From JAZQQB01 sp045628865 (lineage in GTDB: Bacteria; Bacillota; Clostridia; Lachnospirales; Lachnospiraceae): DNA of 24,656 nt. A program made the translations under genes and the position numbers. Of the stretch, positions 7,991-15,871 are shown piece after piece. The notes under the pieces are model-generated. The model had not been told where the DNA came from. It worked only from the letters and a program-made list of their open reading frames with translations, and did not search any database. The stretch lies in contig JAZQQB010000006.1 of NCBI GenBank assembly GCA_045628865.1, positions 1 to 24,656 on the forward strand. Reading direction: 5' to 3'. The stretch's first letter is position 1. Each line of letters begins with the position of its first letter.

Positions 7991-8167
7991 TTAGTTATAT
8001 TTACGTTTTCTTGCTGCTTCAGATTTCTTCTTACGCTTTACTGATGGTTTCTCATAGTGCTCTCTCTTACGGATTTCCTGCTGGATTCCTGCTTTAGCAC
8101 AATTTCTCTTAAAACGACGTAATGCGCTATCTAAAGTCTCGTTCTCTTTAACTATTACGTTTGACAT
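7991..8167 (-). CDS. rpsU: Small ribosomal subunit protein bS21
   Basis: A 58-residue, very basic protein read from the minus strand: MSNVIVKENETLDSALRRFK at the start, then RNCAKAGIQQEIRKREHYEK, ending in a Lys/Arg-rich tail (KRKKKSEAARKRKYN). This is the full length and pattern of S21, a small-subunit protein near the anti-Shine-Dalgarno region of 16S rRNA. AGGTG lies 7 bases before the ATG, with a second GGGAGG a little further upstream. It is monocistronic, with its own promoter and terminator. The leader of about 65 nt contains CAGTCT/AGACTG, a possible small hairpin. Confidence 0.97.
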   Translation of the reverse strand: MSNVIVKENETLDSALRRFKRNCAKAGIQQEIRKREHYEKPSVKRKKKSEAARKRKYN

Positions 8168-8242
8168 GATATCACACCTAACCTCCCTCCAGTCTTAAAC
8201 TTGTGCACCAGACTGTTCGGGTATACTTAATGCACATGAAAT

Positions 8243-8270
8243 ATTATAGCACCTTTTTTATGCCTGTCAA
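8243..8270 (-). promoter_or_regulatory. Near-consensus sigma-70 promoter of rpsU
   Basis: On the minus strand TTGACA (8265-8270) and TATAAT (8243-8248) both match the consensus exactly, with a 16-base spacer. Transcription would start about 70 bases before the rpsU ATG. Confidence 0.92.
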
Positions 8271-8335
8271 GAAGTATTTTATATTTTTTTTAAATTTTTA
8301 AAACTATTCAATACAATCCCAAAACTACTATAATT

Positions 8336-8451
8336 CGTATCTATTCAGTACCTTCATAGATACGAGCGCAAATCCATTACAAATCGCCTTTGGCGATGGG
8401 ATTTGCTCCTTGAATCACGTTCTTACGGTCAGATCAGCAAGTGATCTGACC
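8336..8451. repeat. Cluster of three consecutive hairpins
   Basis: CGTATCTA/TAGATACG (8336-8343, 8357-8364) comes first. GCAAATCC/GGATTTGC (8368-8375, 8399-8406) follows, enclosing a second stem ATCGCC-TTT-GGCGAT. GGTCAGATCA/TGATCTGACC (8427-8436, 8442-8451) is last. All stems are perfect. The cluster lies between the 806-residue gene's stop and the rpsU promoter. None has a T-tract, so they are not ordinary terminators. Confidence 0.75.
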
Positions 8452-8465
8452 TACTTCTGAACAGA

Positions 8466-10886
8466 CTATAATTCATAATAATGAATTACCTCCATCACTT
8501 CTTCCGGTACCGGCTTGTTTTTATGCTGAAAATTTCTGATAAGTGAATGCAATTCCTGTTCTTTCTTTAGGCGATTGCGTTCATATCTTGCAATGGCAAC
8601 CTCGAATGGTCGCTGTTTTTTTAATTTTTCCCGAATCTCTTTTTTAAAAGGAACATAGGTAGACAAAAGTTCCCTGGCAACTTTATTAAGCTTCATGATA
8701 CCATAATATTCTTTTTTGATATAATCCTCATAATCATATACAAAAAATTCCCTGGTATTGTTTCTGGCTTTCACGATCTGACGTTTGATCTTATCTCTAG
8801 CTTCCTCAGAAAGATCTTTATTTTCCCGATAAAATTGCATATAACCAATATATTCTGCAGTAAAGGATTTGGATCTGATATCATTCCACTCCCTACCCAT
8901 AACACATCTGCACAACTCCCAACGAAGTCGTCCTACCAGTTTTAGCATCACCTCATCCAGATCAGTTCCCAAAATAGCAGGAAGCAAAAATCTTCCAGAA
9001 CTGGTCTTATCTTTTCCGCTTATCTCTTGCCACATAGAGCCATTTACACCGTATCCCGGAATCAGGATCACCTTAGGATAAGCCTTGACAGGCATTGGAA
9101 AATGATACACTGCAATATCAGAAAAGGAGCAAAGATACTCTCTATAAAAAGCAGAATAATCAATCTCTTCTATCTTCATGATACTGTCTTTCATTTGGTC
9201 GCGGGATAGGATCATTTTTTCCATATGACCATACATAACATCCTGAAACAACACCGGCACATAGGAAGAGATATGTCCATAACAGATCTTGTCATTTACC
9301 CGAAACATATTATCCACTTCGAATTCCACGCGCCATCCCTTATCATTCACTGCCTCCGGATCAAGCGCCTTTGCATCACCTTCCGAGCGAAGTCTTTTGA
9401 TATATTCTAAAAAATCTTCATCAAATTCATTTTTGGAAGGTTCCTGATTGCCAGAATAGATTTCCTTAAGCCACTCATACATGGTATAAACCTTGATCAC
9501 GTCTTCCTTTGAAGTTTCGGATTCCACCTCTTTTTTTGCCTGATCCTTGCACAAAAACATTAACTGTTCCATTGAAAGCAAGTTTTCATCCATATATCCA
9601 TAATGCAAAAAAAGCTTCACAGCAATTGGTGCATTCCCCTTTGTGATCGATTTAAAAAAGCAATCTTTATATAATGCAAAAAACTTCGCAGTAATGTTTC
9701 TCTTATGCTCCTTCATTTCATCATCATAAGCCATTTTATCTGTAGCAGCCACAAAATACTCCATTCCTTTTGCAAAAGCCGCCAGATCTTTTTTGTCATG
9801 CTCAGAATAATCAATGATCTGCTGCAGGGAATTTTGAAGTAACAACACTTGTTGTTCTACATCCATGAAAGCCTCGTTATCTTCTAAAGCTTCTTCCTGT
9901 TCTATTTCGCCCTGACAGATTTTTTCTATCATGCATTCCATTTCATCCAGGTCAAAGGAAATCTCTTTCCCACTGATCTTTCGTAAAGCATGAAACAACC
10001 TGCCTAATTTTTCCATGGAAGATACCATATACTTTTTCCATGCATCCATGGACATATCCTGCCTGCGCAGTTCCTTTCCCAAAGTGAGGGAGCATTCATA
10101 CAGATTTTGGTTCTGAAACAACAAAATATCTACGAAATCATCCAAAAAATGAGCAAGATCACCGATTTCCTCAATCAACCCATTTACCATTTTTCCAAGA
10201 ATTTCGATCTGACAGCGGGCCATTTCCTCACTTTTCGCATAATAGCTTCGATGGGAATCCAATGGAATTTCTGAGGCCTTTAGACAAAATCTGATCTGCT
10301 GTTTGTCAAATTCATGTTTTGGCTCATACACCTTCATCTGTTCTAAATTGTTTATCACAACAGGATCTATCTTTGCTTCCATACATCGATTTTCATAGGT
10401 CCTATATGATAATGGCGCTAGATAATACACTTTTTCAGCCAGTTCTGACATTCTCTCATAAATCCCAAACAACTCTGCGATACTCTTATACTGAGAAGAA
10501 ATGAAAATAGCCCGAAAATCGTCCTTTTTCTCTATCATCGCATGAATAGGATCCGTTTTTTCCATTTCCTCATAAGAAGGATCTGGCTTTTCCATCTTTT
10601 CACAAGAAAGATCTGGCTTTTCTATCTTTTCATGAGCAGAATCTGTTTCTACAATCGGGAGCACATAGATCACAGAATCCTCCAATGCAACACTTTTAGA
10701 AGAATGAACGCCCTTTTCGATATCATTTAACCCGATACAGGTAGCCTGTTCCTTTTGCATCCGAAAGCTGTCTTTATACAGCATGATCTTCCCAGACAGT
10801 ACGATTATCACAGCCTCTAAAGCCTGTCCTTCTTCTGCCAATATGGTCCCTTTTGGAATTGTCATCTTACCTGGTGTCAACTTCAT
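8466..10886 (-). CDS. Large protein with an N-terminal cyclic-nucleotide-binding-like fold, function unknown
   Basis: An 806-residue soluble protein. Residues about 5-80 follow the beta-roll pattern of cNMP-binding domains (IPKGTILAEEGQ, AVIIVLSGKIMLYK, SVALEDSVIYVLP). The phosphate-binding cassette is degenerate: where Gly-Glu and an Arg are expected it reads SSKSVALEDS, so cyclic nucleotide binding is doubtful. Residues about 85-125 hold an acidic 10-residue tandem repeat (EKMEKPDPSY type). The rest is mainly helical and charged, with one distinctive region near VILIPGYGVNGSMWQEISGK, and I assign no family to it. AGGAG precedes the ATG by about 9 bases. It has its own promoter and a structured leader. 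Nothing indicates an enzyme; a regulatory or scaffold role is a guess. Confidence 0.8.
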   Translation of the reverse strand: MKLTPGKMTIPKGTILAEEGQALEAVIIVLSGKIMLYKDSFRMQKEQATCIGLNDIEKGVHSSKSVALEDSVIYVLPIVETDSAHEKIEKPDLSCEKMEKPDPSYEEMEKTDPIHAMIEKKDDFRAIFISSQYKSIAELFGIYERMSELAEKVYYLAPLSYRTYENRCMEAKIDPVVINNLEQMKVYEPKHEFDKQQIRFCLKASEIPLDSHRSYYAKSEEMARCQIEILGKMVNGLIEEIGDLAHFLDDFVDILLFQNQNLYECSLTLGKELRRQDMSMDAWKKYMVSSMEKLGRLFHALRKISGKEISFDLDEMECMIEKICQGEIEQEEALEDNEAFMDVEQQVLLLQNSLQQIIDYSEHDKKDLAAFAKGMEYFVAATDKMAYDDEMKEHKRNITAKFFALYKDCFFKSITKGNAPIAVKLFLHYGYMDENLLSMEQLMFLCKDQAKKEVESETSKEDVIKVYTMYEWLKEIYSGNQEPSKNEFDEDFLEYIKRLRSEGDAKALDPEAVNDKGWRVEFEVDNMFRVNDKICYGHISSYVPVLFQDVMYGHMEKMILSRDQMKDSIMKIEEIDYSAFYREYLCSFSDIAVYHFPMPVKAYPKVILIPGYGVNGSMWQEISGKDKTSSGRFLLPAILGTDLDEVMLKLVGRLRWELCRCVMGREWNDIRSKSFTAEYIGYMQFYRENKDLSEEARDKIKRQIVKARNNTREFFVYDYEDYIKKEYYGIMKLNKVARELLSTYVPFKKEIREKLKKQRPFEVAIARYERNRLKKEQELHSLIRNFQHKNKPVPEEVMEVIHYYEL
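10525..10648. repeat. In-frame 30-bp tandem repeat inside the cNMP-like gene
   Basis: The words GGATC/GGATCT/AGATCT/GAATCT recur at 10549, 10579, 10609 and 10639, a period of exactly 30 bases. About four diverged units encode acidic decapeptides (EKIEKPDLSC, EKMEKPDPSY, EEMEKTDPIH). The units form a linker between the beta-roll and the helical region, and their number may vary between strains. Confidence 0.8.
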
Positions 10887-11013
10887 AAATGGAATCTCCT
10901 GTCTGCTTCATGCGTTATCCCAAATTTGCTTTGTGAAATCTGGAGTAGGCTATTTTGAACATCTCCTAATAGGCATGAAACAAATAAACTAGTCTGTTGG
11001 TACACTTCTCCTG
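10887..11013 (-). promoter_or_regulatory. Structured 5' leader of the cNMP-like gene
   Basis: This untranslated stretch of about 125 nt follows a good promoter. On the minus strand it holds TTTATTTG, then CAAAATAG about 20 bases on, then CTCCAGATTTC followed by GCAAAT. The same words in the same order and spacing occur in the leader at 5772-5890. Pairing is less perfect here (TATTTG with CAAAATA and one bulge; AGATTT with AAATTT including a G-U pair). Confidence 0.5.
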
Positions 11014-11019
11014 ATTACC

Positions 11020-11048
11020 ATTATATAATATTCTGACAATTCTGACAA
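11020..11048 (-). promoter_or_regulatory. Sigma-70-type promoter of the cNMP-like gene
   Basis: On the minus strand TTGTCA (11043-11048), a 17-base spacer and TATAAT (11020-11025). A second TTGTCA lies at 11034-11039, making a short direct repeat with the -35. Confidence 0.8.
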
Positions 11049-11186
11049 TTATTAAATCTTACTTGTAATGAAGATACACTGGGATTTCTTGTTTGAAAAA
11101 AGATGTACTCCTATCACCTATATCATAAGGATGATCTTTTTTCTTTCTAGTATTTCCTTCTCTTATCTCTTATTTAATCTGGATAT

Positions 11187-11476
11187 TACAACATTTTAGC
11201 CATTTTTTGCTTGAACTGTTGTAATTTCTCTCTGTTAATTCCTTATTTCAGCCTTTTTCTCTGATTTTTTACAACAGTGCACGCGTTTTTTGCTCTTACT
11301 GTTGTATTTTCCCTCTGTTAATTCCTTATTTCAGCCTTTTTCTCTGATTTTTTACAACAGTGCACGCGTTTTTTGCTCTCACTGTTGTATTTTCCCTCTG
11401 TCCATTCCTTATTTCAGCCTTTTTCTCTGATTTTTTACAACAGTGCACGCGTTTTTTGCTCTTACTGTTGTATTTT
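11187..11476. repeat. 83-bp tandem repeat array, each unit carrying a palindrome
   Basis: The word ACAACA begins at 11188, 11271, 11354 and 11437, an exact 83-base period. Each unit holds a stem TACAACAGT/ACTGTTGTA with a loop of about 19 bases containing GCACGCG and a T-run, plus a spacer of about 48 bases (CTCTGTTAATTCC, then TTATTTCAGCC). Units 2-4 are almost identical and the first is more diverged. The period is not a multiple of three and no gene runs through it, so it is non-coding DNA. It lies between the cNMP-like gene's promoter and the terminator at 11549-11585. No promoter of its own is evident. Confidence 0.9.
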
Positions 11477-11548
11477 TCCAAATCATATGCCCAAATCATA
11501 TGCCATTAAACATTCTTAAATTTCTCATATTCCCAAACAGTCACAAGC

Positions 11549-11585
11549 AAAAAACAAGTACCTGTTCAGAATACCGAACAGGTAC
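11549..11585 (-). terminator. Intrinsic terminator after the broken membrane-protein gene
   Basis: GTACCTGTTC (11558-11567) and GAACAGGTAC (11576-11585) form a perfect 10-bp stem. Read on the minus strand it is followed, after three bases, by six T (11549-11554). Confidence 0.85.
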
Positions 11586-11600
11586 ATAAATATTTAAAAT

Positions 11601-12633
11601 CTATAGGCTTTCATCCCTTTGAAATGCATATTCTGGTATGCTTTGAAGATCCGCTCTATCATGACAGCTTACCTCAAAAGAATAATTCGCAAAACAGCCT
11701 GGTTCAAATGTTTCTACAAAACGACCAAGCACAAGTTTCTCCAAAGGAAACAGGTAAGCTGGTAATTTAATCTCAGATATTCCTTCAAACGTGCTTCCTC
11801 CGATTTCTGTAACAGGCTTTCCAAATTTCACACTAGGCAATTCACACTTACGATCACTACCACTATGATGGTATTTGATCAGCTTCACATGATCATGAAA
11901 TATCACATAAGTCTGTTTACTAAAAAGTCCTTTTTTAATCACAAGTCCCTCTTTTGTATAAGTCTTAATATGCATAATGCCCCAGAAAACAAGCATGATC
12001 ATAAACCAAACGATACACATCAGGGTTTTGATGCGATGAAGACAACGTTCTACATTTTCTTTAAAATACCAAGAATAGCCGTTTGTTTTAGGAAAATCTT
12101 TGCTTTCAATTGAATCCGTAGTCATCATCAAAGAAAATCTATCACATAAATCATATGAATAAAATCTAAAATCATACGAATCAAAATCATAAATAAGCTT
12201 TACCATTCTTCTAATATCTCTTCCAAATGCATCTAACAAATAATAATAATGTCCGTGGGAAAGATTTTTATCATTATCTGCAAACAAATAAGATAACCTC
12301 TCATCTGTTTCTTTTATTTTATCAGCTATACACGAAGAATATGCTTCTTCATAATTTAAAATCAAAAAAATGTGAAGAGGCTCCCTTTGCCTTTTCATAT
12401 TTAGCATAGGCACTTAAGAAATATCGATTAAAATAATCCTCTGCGACTACTTTTCTGTTTTTTTCCTACTCTATCAACATGTTCCCCTGCAAAATCAAAG
12501 GCATAATCGCCCACATATGACAATTTTTCCTGGTCTACTCTTAAAAACAAAAAATAAAGCAGATACATAATAACCAGATTACTGTAATGATACTGATCGT
12601 ACGAATTTTTACCATTTTTAATTTCTTTTCCAT
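11601..12633 (-). pseudogene. Frameshifted membrane-protein gene (three homopolymer indels)
   Basis: Pieces in different frames join into one protein of about 343 residues. It starts at the ATG at 12633 (MEKKLKMVKIRTISIITVIW), with GAGG six bases upstream. The first break is at a run of six (12549-12554), after which the frame continues RVDQEKLSYVGDYAFDFAGE. The second is at a run of seven (12458-12464), then VAEDYFNRYFLSAYAKYEKA. The third is at a run of seven (12364-12370), then LILNYEEAYSSCIADKIKET on to the stop. Adding one base at the first and removing one at each of the other two restores the frame. The product has an N-terminal TM segment, a second one (TLMCIVWFMIMLVFWGIMHI) and a C-terminal part resembling BspA-type leucine-rich repeats (VTEIGGSTFEGISEIKLP). 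It is either a decayed gene or a site of sequencing error. It sits directly after the alaS terminator with no promoter seen. Confidence 0.7.
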
Positions 12634-12652
12634 ACATTACCTCGCTTCTTTT

Positions 12653-12691
12653 AAAAAATCCCATGAAAAACAATCTCTTATTTTCCATGGG
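12653..12691 (-). terminator. Hairpin with T-tract upstream of the broken gene
   Basis: CCCATG (12660-12665) and CATGGG (12686-12691) pair, extended by AAAA/TTTT inside. Read on the minus strand the stem is followed by ATTTTTT. It lies about 100 bases beyond the alaS stop and just before the broken membrane-protein gene, so it probably ends alaS transcription. Confidence 0.7.
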
Positions 12692-12788
12692 ATAAAACAC
12701 GTTACCATTTTAAATTCTTATATACTACATCGGCAAATCAAGAACGCCACCAGTGAAATTTCCGGCTTATTATCCGAAACAGCGGTAA

Positions 12789-15434
12789 TTACTGGATCTG
12801 GCCAGCAAGTACCTTGGAAGCTTCCTCTAAACAAGCATCGATACCAGCTGGATTCTTACCACCAGCCTGAGCCATGTTTGGACGTCCACCGCCGCCACCA
12901 CCAACAAGTGCGGCAATTCCTTTGATGAGGTTACCTGCATGAGCACCCTTCTTCTGTGCTTCATCTGTTGCCATTGCAAGTAAGTTTACTTTTCCATCAC
13001 AGTCAGATGCAAGTACGACTACACCTTCTCCTAATTTATCCTTTAACTGATCTCCAAGATCTCTTAAGCCGTTCATATCAACGCCTGAAACCTTAGTTGC
13101 GATCATCTTCACACCATTTACTTCTTTAGAAGCTACTTCTCCCAAAGCATGCTTAGCAGCTTTGCTCTTTAAGGATTCTACTTCTGCTGAAAGTGCTTTG
13201 ATCTGAGCCTGCATAGCTGTAATCTTTGCTACCAATTCATTAGGAGTAGTTTTTGCTGCAGCTGCTGCATCAGCTAATTTCTTTTCAAGTTCTTTGTAGT
13301 AAGCAGCTACATTAGCACCTGTGATAGCTTCAATTCTTCTTACACCTGATGAAACAGATGATTCTGAAAGGATCTTGAATGCCTGGATCTCACCAGAGTT
13401 TGCTACGTGAGTACCACCACAAAGCTCTTTTGAGAAATCACCGATAGATACGACTCTTACAGTATCTCCATATTTTTCGCCAAACAATGCCATAGCGCCT
13501 GTCTGTTTTGCCTCTTCGATGCTCATAACATTGGTTGTTACAGCTAAATTCTTAGCAATCTGTTCATTTACGATTGCTTCAACCTTAGCGATTTCTTCTG
13601 CTGTCATAGCCTGTGAATAGCTAAAGTCAAAACGTGTTCTTTCTGTATCCTGGTAAGAACCCTGCTGTGTTACGCTGTCACCAAAGATTTCCTGTAAAGC
13701 ACCCTGTAATAAGTGAGTAGCTGTATGGTTTCTACAAGTTGCCATTCTGCATTTCTCACATACTTCCAAAGAAGCTGTAGCACCATTTTCAATAGTACCC
13801 TTTGTAACCACACCAATATGACCGATTCTGCCACCAGGAATCTTAACAGTATCTGTTACCTTAAATTCACCAGATTCTGTCTTGATGATACCCTGATCAC
13901 CCTTCTGACCACCCATAGTAGCATAGAAAGGAGTTACATCAGTTACCACAATACCATTATCACCTTCAGAAAGTTCCTGTACAAGGCTTTCATCATTGGC
14001 AACTCCAATGATAGTAGACTCACTTGTAAGCTGATCGTATCCTACGAATGCGCTGACAAATTCAGGTGAAAGTGAATCAAATACGCTAGCATCTGCAGAC
14101 TTCTGAGAGAAGTTTGCATTTGCTCTTGCTGTAGCCTTCTGTTCTTCCATAGCTGTAGCAAAACCTGCTTCATCAACCTTCAATCCCTCTTCTTCAGCCA
14201 TTTCAAGTGTTAACTCAAGTGGGAATCCAAAGGTATCATATAAATAGAAAGCATCCTTACCTGTGATCTCTGTCTTGCCTGCTGCCTTTGTATCAGAAAG
14301 GATCTTCTTAAATTCCTTCATACCGTTTTCAAGAGTGCTTTCAAATCTTACGATTTCTCTTTCTAATTCTTTCAAAACAAATTCTCTGTTCTTAACAAGA
14401 CCTGGATAGCTTTCAGCGTATACTTCATCAATAAAGATTGCTGCGATCTTTAAGATATCCTCTTTCTTAAGACCAAGAATTCTTCCATGTCTTACGGCAC
14501 GTCTGATCAATCTTCTAAGTACATAACCGGCACCTGTGTTAGATGGTAAAAGCTTTGCTTCATCACCGATAAGCATTACGCTTGTTCTGGTATGATCTGC
14601 AAGTACTCTCATAGATTTTGTCAATTTCTCATCTGCATCATATTTTGTGCCTGATACTTTCTCAATATAAGCGATAGCGCCTGTGAAAAGATCTGTATGG
14701 TAAACATCATCTACACCATTTAAGAATGCAAGGTTACGCTCTAATCCCCAACCTGTATCTACATTCTTCTTTTCAAGTGGTGTTAAATGACCGTCCTGAT
14801 GCTTCTCATACTGCATGAAAACGTCATTACCGATCTCTGTATATTTACCACAGTGACATCCTGGACGGCAGTCAGGACCACATGGCTCAACGTCTGCTAC
14901 ATAAAACATTTCTGAGTCAGGACCACATGGACCATATTCAAGTCCCCACCAGTTATCTTCTGCTGGAAGATAGAACACATTCTCCTTTTTAAAGCCTGAT
15001 TCGATTCTGTATTTTGCACCTTCTTCATCTCTTGGTGCATTCTCATCGCCTTCAAATACAGTTGCTGCAAGGTGATCTCTATCAAATTTAAAAACTTCTG
15101 TTAATAATTCAAAACTCCACTGGCATCTTTCCTTTTTAAAGTAATCGCCAAGACTCCAGGAACCCATCATTTCAAAGAATGTAAGATGACTCTTATCACC
15201 GATAGAATCAATATCATTGGTACGAACACAACCCTGAACATTACAAAGTCTTGTTCCCAGTGGATGTTTTTTTCCTAAAAGATAAGGCATGATTGGCTGC
15301 ATACCTGCTACATTAAACATCGCGCCTGTAGAACCATCTGAAACAAGTGAAACTGCACCTACGTCTACGTGTCCTCTTTCTTTATAAAAATTGATCCAGC
15401 TATTTCTAAGCTCTGTTGATGTTATCTTACTCAT
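12789..15434 (-). CDS. alaS: Alanyl-tRNA synthetase
   Basis: AlaRS charges tRNA-Ala and hydrolyses mischarged Ser- and Gly-tRNA-Ala. At 881 residues it has full length. The class II catalytic part starts at SWINFYKERGHVDV and includes NVAGMQPIMPYLLGKKHP and VRTNDIDSIGDKSHLTFFEM. A Cys-rich stretch (CGPDCRPGCHCGKYTEIGND) matches clostridial homologues. The editing domain has HTATH near residue 568 and CGGTHV near 673. The C-Ala domain carries VGGGGGGRPNMAQAGG near 848. A TTG twelve bases further upstream is in frame, but GGAGG lies 5 bases before the ATG at 15434, so MSKITSTELR is the start. No T-box is seen upstream; a long hairpin-rich leader takes that place. Confidence 0.97.
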   Translation of the reverse strand: MSKITSTELRNSWINFYKERGHVDVGAVSLVSDGSTGAMFNVAGMQPIMPYLLGKKHPLGTRLCNVQGCVRTNDIDSIGDKSHLTFFEMMGSWSLGDYFKKERCQWSFELLTEVFKFDRDHLAATVFEGDENAPRDEEGAKYRIESGFKKENVFYLPAEDNWWGLEYGPCGPDSEMFYVADVEPCGPDCRPGCHCGKYTEIGNDVFMQYEKHQDGHLTPLEKKNVDTGWGLERNLAFLNGVDDVYHTDLFTGAIAYIEKVSGTKYDADEKLTKSMRVLADHTRTSVMLIGDEAKLLPSNTGAGYVLRRLIRRAVRHGRILGLKKEDILKIAAIFIDEVYAESYPGLVKNREFVLKELEREIVRFESTLENGMKEFKKILSDTKAAGKTEITGKDAFYLYDTFGFPLELTLEMAEEEGLKVDEAGFATAMEEQKATARANANFSQKSADASVFDSLSPEFVSAFVGYDQLTSESTIIGVANDESLVQELSEGDNGIVVTDVTPFYATMGGQKGDQGIIKTESGEFKVTDTVKIPGGRIGHIGVVTKGTIENGATASLEVCEKCRMATCRNHTATHLLQGALQEIFGDSVTQQGSYQDTERTRFDFSYSQAMTAEEIAKVEAIVNEQIAKNLAVTTNVMSIEEAKQTGAMALFGEKYGDTVRVVSIGDFSKELCGGTHVANSGEIQAFKILSESSVSSGVRRIEAITGANVAAYYKELEKKLADAAAAAKTTPNELVAKITAMQAQIKALSAEVESLKSKAAKHALGEVASKEVNGVKMIATKVSGVDMNGLRDLGDQLKDKLGEGVVVLASDCDGKVNLLAMATDEAQKKGAHAGNLIKGIAALVGGGGGGRPNMAQAGGKNPAGIDACLEEASKVLAGQIQ

Positions 15435-15773
15435 CGTTGCCTCCAATATTCTTATCTATAATAATGTAATGAACAAAGAGTGCGAAGCACTCTTTCGCGC
15501 CCTCGCGGAATGCGCAGCATTGTCTTCCTCTCCGCGAGGTGCGATCCATCGCGGAGCTTTTCTTTGATAGGAAATCCGAGGAATTCCCTACCAAAGAACA
15601 AAGGGTATCGCTTGCGATACCCAGCGCCGCTTGTGCGTCGCATTAGCGACATCTTCCTTAGCACAAGCGTGCGCATCCCCCGGAGGGGCTTTTATTTCAT
15701 AGGAAATTTGAAGAATTTCCTATGAAATAAAAAAGTGTGCTGACTCATTTGCATAAAAATACAAAAAACCAGC
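15435..15773 (-). promoter_or_regulatory. Hairpin-rich alaS leader region
   Basis: Nearly the whole region is palindromic. Perfect stems include TTATTTCATAGG... (15690-15708/15714-15732, 19 bp), CGCTTGTGC/GCACAAGCG (15628-15636/15661-15669) enclosing GTCGC-ATTA-GCGAC, GGGTATCG-CTTG-CGATACCC (15603-15622), CCTCGCGGA/TCCGCGAGG (15501-15509/15531-15539) enclosing AATGC-GCA-GCATT, and AAAGAGTGC-GAA-GCACTCTTT (15475-15495). CTCCGCG (15530-15536) can instead pair with CGCGGAG (15550-15556), excluding the earlier stem. It carries no T-box signature. It may be a regulatory leader or a cluster of mobile palindromes. Confidence 0.65.
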
Positions 15774-15778
15774 ACACT
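15732..15778 (-). terminator. Terminator-like hairpin right after the alaS promoter
   Basis: AGTGTGCTG (15734-15742) and CAGCACACT (15770-15778) form a 9-bp stem. On the minus strand the stem is followed by a T-run. It begins at the predicted transcription start, so most transcripts would fold it at once. It could be an attenuator, or the end of a gene upstream with which the promoter overlaps. Confidence 0.65.
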
Positions 15779-15779
15779 C

Positions 15780-15808
15780 ATTATAGTTTAGCAATTATTT
15801 CTTGTCAA
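15780..15808 (-). promoter_or_regulatory. Consensus sigma-70 promoter ahead of alaS
   Basis: On the minus strand TTGACA (15803-15808), exactly 17 bases, then TATAAT (15780-15785): a perfect vegetative promoter. The start would fall near 15773, giving an alaS leader of about 340 nt. Confidence 0.88.
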
Positions 15809-15871
15809 ACGAAACTTACTGCAATCCTCCACATAACTATTTTTCGCGTTACCCTCATAACTGTGAAATAA

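Noticed and set aside
11187..11476. CRISPR array
   Set aside because: The interval between palindromes is as conserved as the palindromes, the period is 83 bases, and no cas gene is present. It is a tandem repeat.
12428..12700. A separate 90-residue gene
   Set aside because: Its start lies inside the alaS terminator hairpin. Only its C-terminal third looks like protein, and that continues the frameshifted membrane-protein gene.
15480..15725. Plus-strand open frame of 81 residues
   Set aside because: It is a by-product of the palindromic alaS leader, with no ribosome binding site and no protein-like composition.
15435..15808. T-box riboswitch upstream of alaS
   Set aside because: Neither strand has the conserved T-box stretch (GGGTGGNACC type) and the hairpins are simple palindromes without a recognisable specifier loop.
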